DNA of 64,000 nucleotides from Sinonovacula constricta (Eukaryota; Mollusca; Bivalvia; Cardiida; Solecurtidae): positions 31,166,380-31,230,379 of the forward strand of contig CM017567.1 of assembly GCA_007844125.1 (NCBI GenBank), in the 5' to 3' direction. Under the pieces are notes generated by a model that was not told the DNA's origin, made no database searches, and saw nothing but the letters and a program-made list of their open reading frames with translations. Position numbers and translations under genes: made by a program. The stretch's first letter is position 1. Every line of letters begins with the position of its first letter. Shown piece after piece: positions 47,571 to 62,300 of the stretch.

Positions 47571-47878
47571 ATTGGGTTTATCCCACCAACAGTATGTTTG
47601 TTATCTGGAGACGGTGTTCATTTGAAGCATACATAGCTATGCCCTCCCTGGGTATAGTATATTGTGAACACCTGGCATGATACCACACCCAGACACATTA
47701 TCCTCATATAAGGTCAACAAGTCGTGTAACTACCCTTAATATTTGTTTAAGAGATAGCAAAAAGCTGTACCGCGACCATTTTAACGACTTTGGTATAACG
47801 CAGCCCTGGATCGAACCCGGGGCGCTTCCGAACCTAGATCCAACGCTCTATCGATTGCACTATCAGGTCCGGTTTAGC
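47571..47878 (-). mobile_element. tRNA-headed SINE, family A, copy 5 (full length)
   Basis: Minus-strand, full-length copy. The head GGACCTGATAGTGCAATCGA-TAGAGCG is followed by box B GGGTTCGATCCAGG, then the family body, ending at the tail GGTGGGATAAACCCAATAAA. It is the best-preserved family A head with copy 1. Confidence 0.8.
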
Positions 47879-47879
47879 A

Positions 47880-50454
47880 TGATTTACACACATTTGTTAT
47901 GCTCATAAGAAGATACAGCCCTAGAACGGAACGTTATCCACATTATCCAAGTTTCTCCTCTATCATGTTGACGTTAGAATTTATAAAATGTTTCATCTAC
48001 ATTTACAGAAGGTATTTGTCTGGTTGAGGGCGGTCGTGGTGCCATGGATTCTTAATACTTTCCCTGGACAACAGTTCACGTATGATTGATTAGATGGTTT
48101 AGCCCAAGAAATAGACACATAGACAAATAACTTTTCGTGGTATTGGCATCCGAATCTTCATGGCAGGAGGATATAAATTTCTGAATTCAAAATTCTATCT
48201 AGGAATTAGTTTAATTGAATACAACAAGCTGTCAATAATAAATTGCCTGCTCTTCGCGTTGAATATAACATGTGACCAGCATCGTTAATTTCAATCGGTA
48301 TTATACTGTTGAGCGTATTTTCAATGAAAATGAAATACACCCATGTCTTTACCTATTGAAATACACATGTTTAAGGAATTGCTTAAAGAAGACGTCGGCA
48401 TAAACATCTTCCTATTTTTTCCCAAGCCTTTGTTTTTAGACACTAAAAAGCCGAATCTTGAAATATTGACATTTCAAATCAAATGTTAAAATGATATGAC
48501 GTGCGTTGTCATTGAATATATGAATAACTAAATGCTGTTTGATAGGGATCTGTTTTCTTGGTGTCGTTTAAAAATGTTTGTGACAAATGAGAACTTATGT
48601 TAGTTTCATATTATAATCATTTGTTATTATATGTTTTTAATTAATAATTGAATTATTAAGTGAACGAAGCAAGTGCAAAATTCAATTTTATTTTCGATTT
48701 ATTGACTTTTATAGAGCTGTTACATCGTGCATTTTCAATGTATTTGTTATTTATTTTTTAAATTGTGATCTATTCTGCCATACATGTTTGAAGCACACAA
48801 TTGAACAATGTGTTCTCGATCAAAATATGTAGGTTTTGTATTGAAACGATGCTAATTGACCTTTTAAAATTCATTTTAGAACAATTTAGTAAACATTTTG
48901 CTGATGGTGTATAAATTATATGTAGATTTTCTTTACTCGAAATGACTTCAATGACCGGTTGCTAAGATTACATTTCTACCATAAATTGTAAAGAAGAATT
49001 AAAATGGCTGCAATTTGTTTAATTTATCACAAAGTCGGCAAGTCAGCGAATATTCATTGTATTTATTTATTCATTTATTTACTTAATTATTATTTTTGTT
49101 TTTGGTTTGTTTGTATTTGTAAAACATAAAATCGTTATAGAGTTAGAAAACGCCAAAACAGACTAGAATTTAAAATCGTTTCTATTTGGATGAATTAAGC
49201 ATATGGTTTATTAAATATTTAACAGTACACCACTGCTTGCAAGATAAAGTACATGCATGTGGAATTTCAGAGAAGGACGCTGTCAATTTAATTGCCTTTT
49301 GCATCTCGTTATTGACAACTTAATTTAATTTAACCTGCCAAATGTCATAAAACCAATCCTAAAAGTGGAAAAGAAATACTTGCGGTTTTATTGTTGCTAT
49401 TTCCCTAAGAAGTACTACACTCAAGACAATCATGGTAACAGACATCACTTCAGGCGATTTAAAAGTGTTTTAAAAGTGTTACATTTTTCACCCGGAAAGC
49501 GACGGATTCGCAATTGAAAAGAAAAAAAAAGATTTAAAACAATATTTCGGTATGTTTAGGTTTGTATATATGTCTCTAGTTGTTATTGTTTTATTGTTTC
49601 TTAAAATATTTTGATTTACAATGCAACCAATAATGTCAGCTAAACCTTGAGTTGCCAAACAACTACACTAAATATAAGCACAACTCATTTAAATACCGGC
49701 TCATTGTTAAACAATTTATATAATAACAGCGTTGCCTTTAATGCATACATTTGTTATTAACCTTGTTGCAAAATGACAACAAAATGTTGCCTAAAGTTAT
49801 ATCGGCTAATATCGCTGACTCTTCCCGTTTAAATGGACAACGCTATATTAGAAATGTTCTAACCGCTATCTTTTTGGAAGTTTGCATTCTATAGACATAT
49901 GTATAAACGAAAACGAAGAGAACGAAAAAAAGGATCATTGGTCTTTCTGAAATCAAATGTTTCCAAAATGTATAAAGTATGAAGAAATGAACATGGTTTC
50001 CATATTTATACGTTTATATTTAAACAAATGTGTTGAACATAGTAGAATCTATATCTTGCGGACGGTTGAAATGAAACAATATCCTAGTTAAGATACTTTC
50101 GAAATCTGTTTTTTCAGCCTTACATGTATTTTAATAGCAAAGTAGATTGACCCTTGCTAAATGGAGCTGGTCCTTTACAAACTATTGTGATGGATAAATC
50201 TAAATCGCTCACTTGTAAAGGAAAAAAGCCAAATTCCCTAATTAATATCACTTTGAACTGTCCGAATGTTAGTCAAGTCGATTATTGCTAGGGTTATTTT
50301 TAAAGTCATATATATATCGGCGTCATAAATATGCAATTTAAAGCGTTTAATAATCCTGTATGCCCATTAGACTTCTGAAATTTAGACTGGTATTGACGAT
50401 TTTAAAACGAAATGTGTTTTCGAGGCAATAAAGACGCCTAGACGGTATAGGGTT
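47880..50454. other. AT-rich stretch without recognised features
   Basis: I see no exon, tandem array or known repeat head here beyond short homopolymer runs. Confidence 0.45.
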
Positions 50455-50635
50455 GAAGAGGTAATTGCTTCCGTGATTAAGTCACTCGCCTCTCCTTTAA
50501 CCGTCATCTTCAATAACATATCACTACCATAAATCATCGATGGCTGTCAATTCTTTGGCATAACTTAGCTAGCACGCCGTGATATACTTCCTAAAATTGG
50601 CTACTCCGAGCAAACATCTGGGGAATGAACGATGT
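50455..50635 (+). repeat. Dispersed repeat E, copy 1
   Basis: The blocks GGTAATTGCTTCCGTGATTA, TTAACCGTCAT, ACTTAGCTAGCACGCCGTGA and GAGCAAACATCTGGGGAA recur in the same order at 57400-57575. A possible third, poorer copy lies near 54465-54520 (GACCGTTTGTTAGCATAGCT). Confidence 0.6.
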
Positions 50636-53600
50636 GAAAATCACCATATTTATTACGGTTGATGAAAAATAGCATTGGTATATACGCAAATTATGCGATT
50701 TAAATGTGTCGGCAGCCTTATAAAAGGTCAGCAATGTTTAAGTCCGTTTTTCGAATGCATGAAATCATAGTTTTTCTCTGCTATGGAAAAAACAAACAGA
50801 TATCTTGATCATTCAGAGTAGCCTATATTTGCATAGATAAAGACATTAACCCAGGTTCGTGGTTGCTTGTATGATAATATCAGTCGTTATGTTCCATTTA
50901 CAATCGCATAAATACAGCAATCAGTAATATATGCGTCACTACCTATATTAATTGGTAGTACTTGTATTATATGCAGAAACTAGTTGGAATGCATTACACA
51001 AAGGGCATGCAATACATTAGTTATGCAAGTATACTGCATCACTGATTTGTTTGCACATAGCAACTTGAATTCGTGCATTGTCATATATATTCGTTGTTTT
51101 ATTTGGTCATTGTCTGCTTTCATAAAGGCTACAGAGGTAAATGAGAAATGCTACCAATAAAACATTGGTTACACTTAAGACTCGTTGACCACTCCTCAAA
51201 AACATCATTGGTATTTGCTCATTCTAAACAAAACAATGAGAATATTCTTACATGTATGCATAACATTGTGCGCTAGAAAACCCATTTCCTAGAAAATAAG
51301 ATTGGATTACTAATATGGTATATGTATAATTTTATTGCTGGCATGTCAAGAAAGTAGTTATTTAACTATTTTAATATTATTTTAATACGCATAATAAAAT
51401 CAGTACGCATGTGCATTAACGTTCATTATAATAGTATACTTTTTTAAGTAATTTGTTTTAATTCCATGTAGGAAGTTCACGTGATTATATAAAATTAAGA
51501 ATAGCACTCACACAAACTCCGTTAAAATACGTTCCATATTCACTAAGAAAATACACTGGAATAACTAATTCAATATCCTAAACAAAGAATACTTACTTCA
51601 AATTAATTAAATTTCTAATGCAAGACGAAAATATCCGACAAACCCCTTGTTCTAATCACTGTTTTCACTTTTTTCATTTCAATCCTGACTGTTTATACCG
51701 ACAGTAAGATAAATTTACTTGGCATTCAAACTAAGCATTGGCCAATACCGATGGAGCAATCATTTATCAGACAAGAACATTGTTTTATTTTTTCATTACA
51801 GACAATCACATAAGGAGTGCTTACCACTGAAAAAGCGCATGTGTTCACATGATGTCGATCAAGCATCGCTAAATGACGTTCCTAAGTTCTGTAAACAATT
51901 TAATTAATAGAAGCTCCCCCGACGAGGAGCAATTAATCTAACTCTAATGATCGCACGGCCGTGGGAATAAAACGTTTAAGGAACCAATAAGCACAATATG
52001 TGCAAGAAGCCACTAGGGAATAAACTTCTTAAATATGTTATCCCGAATTGTAAGGCTCCTATATGAATGAACATTTGTCACTTCGTGGACTAATACATTG
52101 CCATTGATACCAACAAACATCACGTTTACACGTGTATTTGCGTGTTGCCCTACAGACCCACTCCTATTTCCTGAATCAGTAAAAGACGTGGTGATGTAAC
52201 AAACTTGTTTCCAGTAAAAGGTTTTTAATCATGTTGTCTACTGAATATAAATTGCACTTACGAATGATGCTTGGAAAAAAATACAACCAAATAAAGGCTT
52301 TGTCACTTTGCCGGAAATCGTCTATATCATTTAAAACTTAAACATGTAATTTTAAATTGGATATCAACGTTTACACACTCCTGATAAAAAAGGGAATACA
52401 CTTGAAAGAGTGTTTGCTTCTTTCGCTGCTCATCTCGTATGTTTAAACTGGAAATCATAATTAATTGACTACAATTTTAACTTTTCGCTATATGCTTGCT
52501 TTTGTTCAGGTCGTTATACATGTGTTTGATAGCGGCCATATATATATATTCATTGTTAACCCATTATTTCAGGCTAGGATGAATAAATGATGAATAAGTA
52601 GAGATGAAACATAAATTAAGCATAAAATGCAATGCAGTAGTAATTACCTTTTGTAATGCACAATAGCTAGCAATATGCGCAACATCAGCTTTCTTTGAAT
52701 AATTTCAAAATGCCATCTGTTCCACCGCCCCAAAGGTTACTATAGAATCATAAATATATATTTTAGATTTAACACATAGATTTCACACTCCTTATAAATA
52801 AATTGACAGATTGACTTCAGATTTATTCTGACACAGGGCACGTATTTGAATTCCATATTCAAAGTTACCTTTCCTGCGAGTGACCATTTGTGTTTATGAC
52901 AATGTTAATTGTTTGAGGTATTTTCTTTTAAACGCCACGGACGTCATTTGACAAAATTTGACTTGTATATTGAATATATTGTAGACATGTTCTCGCAAAG
53001 AGAAATGACATCCATAACAGATACAATAATGTTTACGTGTTGCTTTTTTCTTAAAAGAATATATTACGAATACAATTTATCGTCTTCTTTGATATTAAAA
53101 TATACGAGTTATACGGTAATGTTAGGTTATACTTATCGGTACTGTCAAATCGTGAAACATTGGCAACAACAAGTTAGGAAACATTTGATTGATTGCTTTC
53201 CATATCTGGATTTTGCCAATCACGCATTACTGAAAGCTTAGTCGGATCCCTTGATGTGTCATGGGTTGGTGATTAAAACATATCGATAGAAACGGCATAG
53301 TAAACATTGTAATTGTTAAAGATGAGCAGATAGGCATTATCAAGGGAATTTACATACAGACTAGGAAGGTCGTGGTTTGTTTGGACATGACATAGGTATT
53401 TTGTTGTTTTCTCTCATAACAACAAATAATTGTTTTTCTAATTTTTTCTATCACACTTTATCATTTGATTGAAGTTCCAGAAAATTGTAAATGAAAGTAT
53501 TTTTTTAAAGAAAACATTAAGATATATTTCAACACTTTGTATAATTTCATATTGCTTCAAGAATTCTATATTCCGTCAATGTGTAGCCGAATGAAGTTCG

Positions 53601-56600
53601 GATAATAAGAGGGAAATAGCATTTTACAAGTTTTTTTTTTTTTGGTTTCCTATTTGTAAGTGCATTGTAGTCATCTTGTTCGATCTCGTATCCACGCTCG
53701 ACTATTCCATTTTAACTCATTGTTCGACCGTGGGTTTATTGCTAAATTTTATTTCTAAATTTTATTTCGTCTTATCGAACTGAATAGAACAAGAATTGAC
53801 CAATCATATTGCTGCTTACAAAACCCATTCGCTTCATCGTGGAGACTAGAAGTAATAGCTGAGCCCAGTGCCACAAACAAACGAAACGAGCTTTATTACA
53901 TGTATTAGACTGAAATCATCATCTGAAGCTACCAATGAAGTATCATTACCAGAAACGGCGAAACGTGAAGTAATTATGCGACGGGCAATGAATGGAGAGT
54001 AAAAATGCATTGTAGTAGGCATGCTTATTGTTGTCTACAATTGCCATTCCAATTTTAATATACCCTGTAATACCCACATGACAATGTCATATTTCCTATT
54101 ACTAGAAGTTTGTTTTTGAATATTTCTTTCGCAGCATATCTCTTTATACGTTGTATCTTTCTAGATACTTGTTTGCATTGAACTAGCAGAAAAAGCAACC
54201 CGATATCTTTTTGTCTGGTATATTTCACGCCCATCCTTTAAACAGCCAGTGGCGCGTTATTGTTAATATCTAATAGTACACAACATTCCAACATAAAAAT
54301 ATCCAAACTGTGTTTTCCACGGTAAGAATTTCCGCATTTATAAAACACAGGAAGTAAAACCCATCAATACATGACAAGATTTAAGGTGTCACTATTTCAG
54401 TGATTCATTTGTTCGCCCCTCTTTTGTATGCGTCTGCATAACTTAATCTAACGACGAGACATCATCGACGGAAGACCGTTTGTTAGCATAGCTTAATAAC
54501 CAGACTGAGATGTACCGCATACACAATGATTTTCTAAAGCACAAATCGTTAGACGTAAGTATTTGGATATTAGCATTTAGTTCTGTATGATTACGACAAA
54601 GTGTTTATATACATTATACAAAGGGACATTTCACATTTGCAATTAATCATTGATATACCTTGTTATACCTTGATTATTTTTATACATACATCGGTAAACT
54701 ACAATTGGTAAATTATAAGTTCATGCTTGTATGATTTTATCTCTATTAGTATATAATTATATATAATTAAGTCAACACTGATTTGTCTTACAAATGTAGT
54801 CAGTAATTAAAAATTGATACATATTCATCATATGACAAGTTCATATTAGATATTCTTATGACGTATATACTAATAAGGTGTACCTACAATAAACACTACT
54901 GTCCTTAATTTTTGCATCATACAGTCAGCTTTATATATGAAAGCAATCTTTCTTTACCAGTTTTAAGAATGCATAAAAATAACTTTTGTTTTCCTTTTCA
55001 TACATTTTATAATCAAATAAACACGAATGTACATTACTTCTTACGTCTTAAGTTTTTCGATAAGGTTAATAATGAAAATATTATTAGAAACATTTTACTT
55101 AATTACTTTGTATCGAGTTAAAGCAAGGAAAATGATGTATTCGAATGTATTAGTTCATTAGCAATATCTGTAAAGTTTCGCTTTAAATTTAGCCTTCACA
55201 AAAAAAACTAAGAATGGAAACTGTGGACTATCGTTCATCCATGTTTGGCGCCGCTGTGGAAAGCGGTGTTCCTTGAATGCTGACCTCAACATAAGGAATG
55301 ATCCAAGACAATAAAGTGTAGCAGGTAATTACAGGAAATCTGTTTGAATTAAGATCTTTTCAAAATGGCGGCACACAATGAAAATAAACCTTTTGGGCTT
55401 TATGACTGAGTTAGCCTTAGGAACAAGTAAATTGTTCCAACTATTATACATCACACTAATGTTTGGATTATTGCATTCATTTAGATGCATCTATTATTAG
55501 CGGTAAACAATGCAGTTGGCCTGTCTCATTTGAACTTTAATGTTAGTTAAAGCTAGATTTACCATACCGACTAATTGCTTCCATAAGACATTCAAAGAAC
55601 ACTTATGTCGAACATTATCAAACAACCACGTAGACTTGGCCATTGTCTTATTTACCTTTAACAGTCGAGCAAATAAGCAGTGTTTGCAAACGAAAATACA
55701 CAATTGTCTGAGAAGCATCTCAAATTGACATTTAGAAGTTCGGTAAACATCGGTATTAACATCAGTGACACAGTAGGTTAGTAGTCTTCTCTTGTTCGTC
55801 GATCACATCACAGTGGGAATAACATTTTCAAGGAACCTATCGGCTTGTGGATGTAACCTCATCACATAGGAAATGCACGTTGTGCAAAGTTAATAGGAAA
55901 GCGCGTACTTTTCACGTGTGATAAATTAGCCAGTTGATGGGTGAGACAATGTGTAAGCGGTTTAGTTAGTTCAGTCGTTATGTCATTCTTCATTTCAGCG
56001 AATGATCCCGGTGCGAGCCCTAGACTTGCTTCTTTTAGTTAAAACAGTTGTGTACATAAATTGGAAAAACAGAAAGTAAGCATATTTTATTGGTATATAT
56101 TTTTTTCTATAACAATGATAGACATCCTTATTAATAGCACAACAAGAACAAATATATAATTACGTGTGCATCCATTCAGATTTTCTGACTAATCCATCCA
56201 AGATTAAAACTTAAAGTTTCATGTATAAGTGTCTTCTGAAGAGCTGTCAGGAAATATATTTATCAACAACAATATTTGTCAGTTATATTAGGAGTATATA
56301 TTGGAAACATAAAACGATAGACATAAACGTGGTTTAAAACATAATTACAAATAGAAGTTTAATTCTGCTCATACAACAGTATGATGGCGCCCTAAACCCA
56401 ACATTCACATCGGTTCATTTTTCTTATTACAAAAATAGAAATAAACATCAGCTTAAACCAGAAACTCTCCGAATCAAAGTTTTATTTCTCAGGAATATAA
56501 ACCATTGAAGTGACTATCCAACATTTATCACTACCCCACCCTCAGGCTGCGACAGGCTGCTCTGGACACCCATGGATACAGATGTGTTTAGTGGAAAATC

Positions 56601-57399
56601 AAGTTCGGATAACTCTTTATTATTCATTTTTATTCTATATTAGCTCACGAAATAGAAGCAACGTCCAAGTTTCGTTTTTGCCAATTTTAAAAAAGGTGCA
56701 TATTTGTTTAAATTTATTTTTGCTTTCTGTTTCATATTAACGATTTGTATGTAACATTATATCATCGTAGCATCAAAATGAAATACATCTTTCTTCCAAA
56801 TCTTTACATTAAAAACTGAAATCGTTTCATGTTTAATTAAGTTCAAAATTTATATGAATTGAAATGGGCTTATGCTATCTTAACTGGCAATGTATAGACA
56901 TTTGAAATGGAATACTTGAAACATTGGTTTGATTAGTTTCCATATCTGTGCTTTTCCGGTCGTAGATTACTAAAAATAATGATAAAATTATTTGATCGGT
57001 CTAAAATAGAAGATTTAATAACATTGATACACGCACTATTAAAAATCTTTGGGGAAGAAGATTGGAGGAAAATATAAAAATACAAAAGTTATTTTTACTT
57101 CTCTGCTCATACATTATTACTCAACCAATAAAATGAGAATATAAATCTTTTAAATATGAAAAGTTAATAAAATTAAGTGTTATAGTGAATCACCAATAAA
57201 TATATCAAATAATGCTCTTTATCAAATATGAGAATATTTAAAAATGTAAATATTACCAAATACTAAATGTGTCATATAAAATAATAATAAATGCTGTTTA
57301 TTTTTTCTATAGATCTATTTTTTGTTGTTATTTGTACAGAATGTGTTTCTGAAAAAGATTAAAAACCGGAAATTTAAGCAAATCTTTAGAGTATCCGGT
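50636..57399. other. AT-rich stretch, largely featureless
   Basis: A pair of similar segments, GCTTTCCATATCTGGATTTT near 53200 and GTTTCCATATCTGTGCTTTT near 56940, hints at further old repeats. The 110-codon frame at 52909-53241 covers one of them and is not credited. Confidence 0.4.
55955..56030 (+). mobile_element. Possible degenerate tRNA-like SINE head
   Basis: TTTAGTTAGTTCAGTCGTTA resembles box A and CGGTGCGAGCCCTAG resembles box B at tRNA-like spacing. The arms do not fold into a clean cloverleaf and no known body follows. Confidence 0.25.
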
Positions 57400-57575
57400 T
57401 TAAATGGTAATTGCATTCGTGATTAATTCACACCCCATCCTTTATCCGTCATTATCTGTGGCACATCACCACGATAAGTCATTCATAGCTGACCGTTTAT
57501 TGGCCTAGCTTAGTTAGAACGCGGTGATATAAGGCATACAAATTGCTTATCGTGAGCAAATATCTGGGGAAATCG
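57400..57575 (+). repeat. Dispersed repeat E, copy 2
   Basis: The order is GGTAATTGCATTCGTGATTA, TTATCCGTCAT, GCTTAGTTAGAACGCGGTGA and GAGCAAATATCTGGGGAA, parallel to 50455-50635. It has no coding frame. Confidence 0.6.
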
Positions 57576-58395
57576 ATCGGGATATTAACATATCCTTCCG
57601 CGGTGCCGTTTGTAGACACCTTACAAGGACTGTGAATCCTAATCACATGAACTCCGGTGCCATTTTATGGAAGGCTAAACCAACCGTGTTTAAAACAGTA
57701 TGCAAAGTAAATATGACCATATATAATTCTTCTCTCGAGGTCAATGTGCATATTCTAGTTCCAGTAATAACATATTCCGTCATTGGCGAGAAAAAACATC
57801 GTTCTATTCTTAAGTGTCTATGGTATATGTGATTGTAGATTGTTTTGTTTAACATAGACAAATTAATGCCATACGAGTATAGTCGAGTACAAGGAATATA
57901 TGTGTGTATTATGCTTTCCTTTGATTATAAACTACGATTTAAATAAGAATGTAAAGGACAAACAATATACGTCAGTAATATGGTAAATACTAATAGAACA
58001 AATAGGCAACTGTTTTGGGTTTTGTGTTCAGCAATAACATAAATTGCCTAATTTACTATGATTACCTTGACAAATGGTGAGTTTACATATGTGACTGTCT
58101 AATATACGATGGCTTAATCAAACAAACACAATAACAAAAGTTTAAACATGTATGTATTATAAACCATACCGCATTTATGTGCACCAGTTCATGCTGGTTA
58201 AAGATGAATCGTTGTAATGAATGCATACGAAAGAAAGAGACTTTTGCAACGTATACTGTTAAGGAAATCAAATAAATATTTGTAAATAAAATAAAACAAG
58301 TTAACATCATGGAACCATATTTTAAGCTTTTTATTTGCTTTTGTCACTAAGATTTATAAATTACAATAATTTACACTAAATGTGTTTCACCAGAC

Positions 58396-58660
58396 CTCAA
58401 ATACCGGACCTGACAGCGCAATCCGTAGAGTGTCAGGTCCAAGTAATGTGTTGACCTTCTAACATTCTAATCTGGGCCGTGACATATCAAGTTCGTTGTA
58501 GTACATGTATTTATTGTATGTATTTATTGCTTATGCTCAAGTATTTATAAGATTAATTCCGCTTCTCCCGCTGCAAGGATATTATGACTGCTGGAGCCAT
58601 GGCAGTTTACCGGTTGAGGGAGCAATATACATGCTTCAAGATAACGATACCTCTTAATAA
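58396..58660 (+). mobile_element. SINE family A, copy 6 (old, diverged)
   Basis: The head ACCGGACCTGACAGCGCAAT-CCGTAGAG and the junction GTGACATATCAAG-TTCGTTG identify the family. Box B is decayed and the body is only patchily recognisable (ATTATGACTG, AGGGAGCAATATA). Confidence 0.5.
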
Positions 58661-58834
58661 CTGAAAAACATGTAAGTGTGCCGAAACTATTCTCAGTTTT
58701 CAAACAATCACGGCATGAAGTGGTAGTGGTTAGCCGAATGTGTTATTTTACAAGGTGTAGTATTAAACACGAGTATTATATGTGCTATGTTTTAAGTACA
58801 TGGAGTTATCTAATAAAATTGCCAATAAATACTT

Positions 58835-58929
58835 GATTTGATGTTGGATCGGTTATTTGTCCTCGTGTCCCCCGGCCATTGGCCACTATGACTGCCCTCG
58901 GACAAATAACAGGGCCTATATCAAATCAC
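58835..58929. mobile_element. Foldback/MITE-like palindromic element, copy 2
   Basis: The ends are GATTTGATGTTGG...GGTTATTTGTCC and, reversed, GTGATTTGATATAGG...TTATTTGTCC, shared with the element at 1295-1402. The centre CCCGGCCATTGGCC differs from copy 1. Confidence 0.65.
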
Positions 58930-59269
58930 TAATTTTTTAACACAGAATATTAAACTGAATTAAAGAAACGTGTGAGAAACCGTAAATACATAACAAGTAC
59001 TTGTTAAATGAACTGCTATTTACTTTCTCTTGGACCATTCCTTATGTTGAGCTTGACATTCAAACGTAAAGTAAGTCAACTGTGCTTAATAGAATATATG
59101 GCTGTTTTATTACTTTCGAGAATTGTCGCTGGCACTGTCCGAAAAAAGACCTTCCTTTCATCTGGCGTTTTTAGAACAGAATTAAAATCCTTAAGCTTGA
59201 TGAGACGTGGTGTCCAATGCTTTCTGTCTCACTGGTAAATAGACGAATTCTGCTACAAGAATGAGCAAT

Positions 59270-59300
59270 GATGTGAGACATCCAAGACGCCGTAGAGAAT
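59270..59300 (+). repeat. Short dispersed repeat, second copy
   Basis: It matches 10227-10260 at about 27 of 31 positions by eye. No longer homology was noticed on either side. Confidence 0.5.
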
Positions 59301-62300
59301 ACGGGAGAATATGGGAAGTAAAGTTGTTTTCCTTGTTCTCTGCTACATCTGAATTTAAAAGCAGCATTGCTAACATCGGTATACTAGGTATCTTTTGTCA
59401 AAACAATACTTCGCTAAACAGCTGCGAATTTTCTATGTAATGCCGGCTACTTTTTATAATTGCAATCCGCACAGTATTGTTGCCAGCTACAGTGTTAATA
59501 AACGGACCACTGAGTTCTTGTCAGTGGAAAACGTCTTACAATTGAGCTACGATTACCTGTTTTTGCCAGCTACACTATCGTCACCATCAAGAAATGCATT
59601 CCAAAAGAGACACCTCTCTCCAGATATTATTTTATAAATAATTATATGGATATTGTTAAAATTATGACAAAATTTTGAACGTAGAAACGTTTCAATGCTT
59701 GCTATGAGCTTTTGATAGAGCTCTTTGAGTATGACCATCTAACATATAAATCAACCATCTAATATATGGTAGTTGAAATGTGGATGTTGTAGTAAAATTT
59801 GCTGCAATAATTTTCTAAAGTTTATAAAACATATTGTGGATGAAAAGCAAATTCACTTATGTAAATATTATGCTTAAACGGGACAGTTTTATTATTTTAG
59901 GCAGTGATCCAGGTTTTTTCTTCACATTCTGACTCTCTTGGCTGTGTTTGTGAATACTCTTCCAATATAAAAGCAATCCCCGGGCTGTCACTATTCATTT
60001 GATTCAAGACGACACAACAGATTTACAGTACTGTCAGTTTAATTTTTATTCAAAGTAGTCGGACGGAATAAATGAATGTCGACGTTATATTGTTAGCTTA
60101 TAAATAAGATATTCGCGACGAGTAAATACGTTCCTTGAACAGTCGGTTTACCAAGGATATATAGTCTAGTACTGTTAATGTATCATTAAATTAGACACAG
60201 ATCGCTTATTAGGTTCAAATTGTGTTTACCCTCCCTTCTTCCAGATAAATTAACAAACCAACAAGTGTCAGTGAGTATAAATGCAATAGAGTTTTTAATT
60301 TATTCTCTTGTTCTCTTATACCATTTTTCTTTGATTTCTGAAAGTAAAATTTGAAACTTTAACTACAATGTGAAAGTATGACCAGTTTCGTTAAAGGATT
60401 ATTGTCTATGAACAGTATCACGTTTTTTGTTGCTTACTCAAGTTTTCAACTAATTTCAATTTTACACCGTTTTATTTGTTTTATTTACCTTTAGTTTATT
60501 GATGTTTTATTCGTAAGACAGAAAACAGATAGTAAGTAACCAAAATCCATATCAAGTTTATGTGTGTAGCTCTGTGTTTCAAAGACAATATCATTATAAA
60601 ATGTGTATAAATAAGGTGAAAAAGACTGGATTACAATTTCATCATGATTGTATTAATAGTGTGTCTACATAAACGTATAATTTTTTATAGAACGCTGATC
60701 GTTTCATCCCTTGGTAAACTCTTGATGTTGTTAAATGTTTTATCGAAATATTTCTGTACCAAGTCCTTCTACTCTGTGCTTACACTGTTTAGGAAACCAA
60801 CTCTCCTTGAGGAACGCCCCGATGGTGCCCGTTAAAACTGACAGGCGTCATTTTATTAATGTGTGGAACGTTTTATGACATTTGTCCTGTTAAATTAAAT
60901 TATCTTGACAATAACAGGTTGCGGGATGCAAATAAATCAGGCAAGGGCCTTCTGTGAAATTCGATATGACTGTAATAGCTTCATCATGATAATTCAGATC
61001 GACTGTTAAGTACTGACTTTATCATGCGTTTGAATAAGCAGCACAATAAAAGAAGCATAACAAAATCTTCAATATATCATGAAGGTACCACAACAGTGAA
61101 TGTACCTTTTCAGTTCTAGTATTGCCATGCTCGCCTAATGTTTCGGACTTTTATTCCCCATTTGTGTATTATGTTTATATTTATCAAACCATGATTTTAA
61201 TAAGCTTGTGTTAAAAAGGGCTTGGCCAGTACGAATGCTACAATTATATGAGAAGCGATTTCTTTTGTCTATGATCTTCTTTCATGAACCCTTTAATGTC
61301 CCCTAAGAAATATGAGTACAGTAAACATGACTGAGCACCTTTGGAAAAAAAAAGCTTATATGTAAGCAATTGCAATAAATCTAATAAGAAACAAATTACA
61401 CGGTTCAGTAGAAACGCGTTTATAAACTCGTAAAGTTCAAAAGCCGTGAATTTCATTACTATGTACAGTCGATGTGAACAGTTTCTCGGCAAAAAAACAA
61501 CCTTCACAGATTGTCGCATTACGTTAGAGGCAAGGAGAGAAAGACATACATCACTGTCAATGCCTTTTTGATCTTAATCAGTCTCAAACATGAAGAAAAG
61601 AGATACACGGCCTTGGCCTGAAAAATAAACACAATCAAGTGTATTTCTTCTGAAACAATGTACATGACTAGTATCTGTTTTCTTCTTGTTCGGTTGTGAA
61701 CATGAATACACTTCTGGAGCACAATTAAAAACATATTAAGACAAAATGATTTAAGGTTCATTCCTGGGTAAATTCACAAACGTGGAATCAGAACACATTG
61801 GTACAATAGATATGTTAACACGTTAGTGTTCCTTCATTCTCATAAAAGTTGTTTTGGTAGAATTAATTGATATCTACAGTGCGAGTTGAAGGAAGTTTTA
61901 TTGTCCATACTAATGTTTATCCGGTAGTAACTGCATTTCGAATACATATCTAAGTGTATTTAAACAGATCTTTGCGTTTTGCCAAATAACCTTCTGCTAG
62001 GAAAGGACAGGCCAAGCAGGAGCTTTATCTTTAATACATAATAATACAACTAAACCGGTAAATTTGTAGATTATATATATTTACGAAATTTGACACGCTG
62101 TTCTAGAATAAGAAAATACAACAACGCTTCGGTTAATTAATGCTCAGTTTTATTTAAAAGTGAATCCATTTATGACAGACCCCAGCAGTAACAAACAACA
62201 ACTCCGATTGAAATGGATTTTCCAAACAAAGTGTTTATAACGGATAGTTGTGATATTTTTATGTGTTACTTCCTGTTAATAATTGTATGTGTTTAGTTTC

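Noticed and set aside
59553..59738. Minus-strand 61-codon frame ending at AACAG/GTAATC, a possible exon of an upstream gene
   Set aside because: No pyrimidine-rich acceptor is visible in the right place and the peptide has no recognisable family features.
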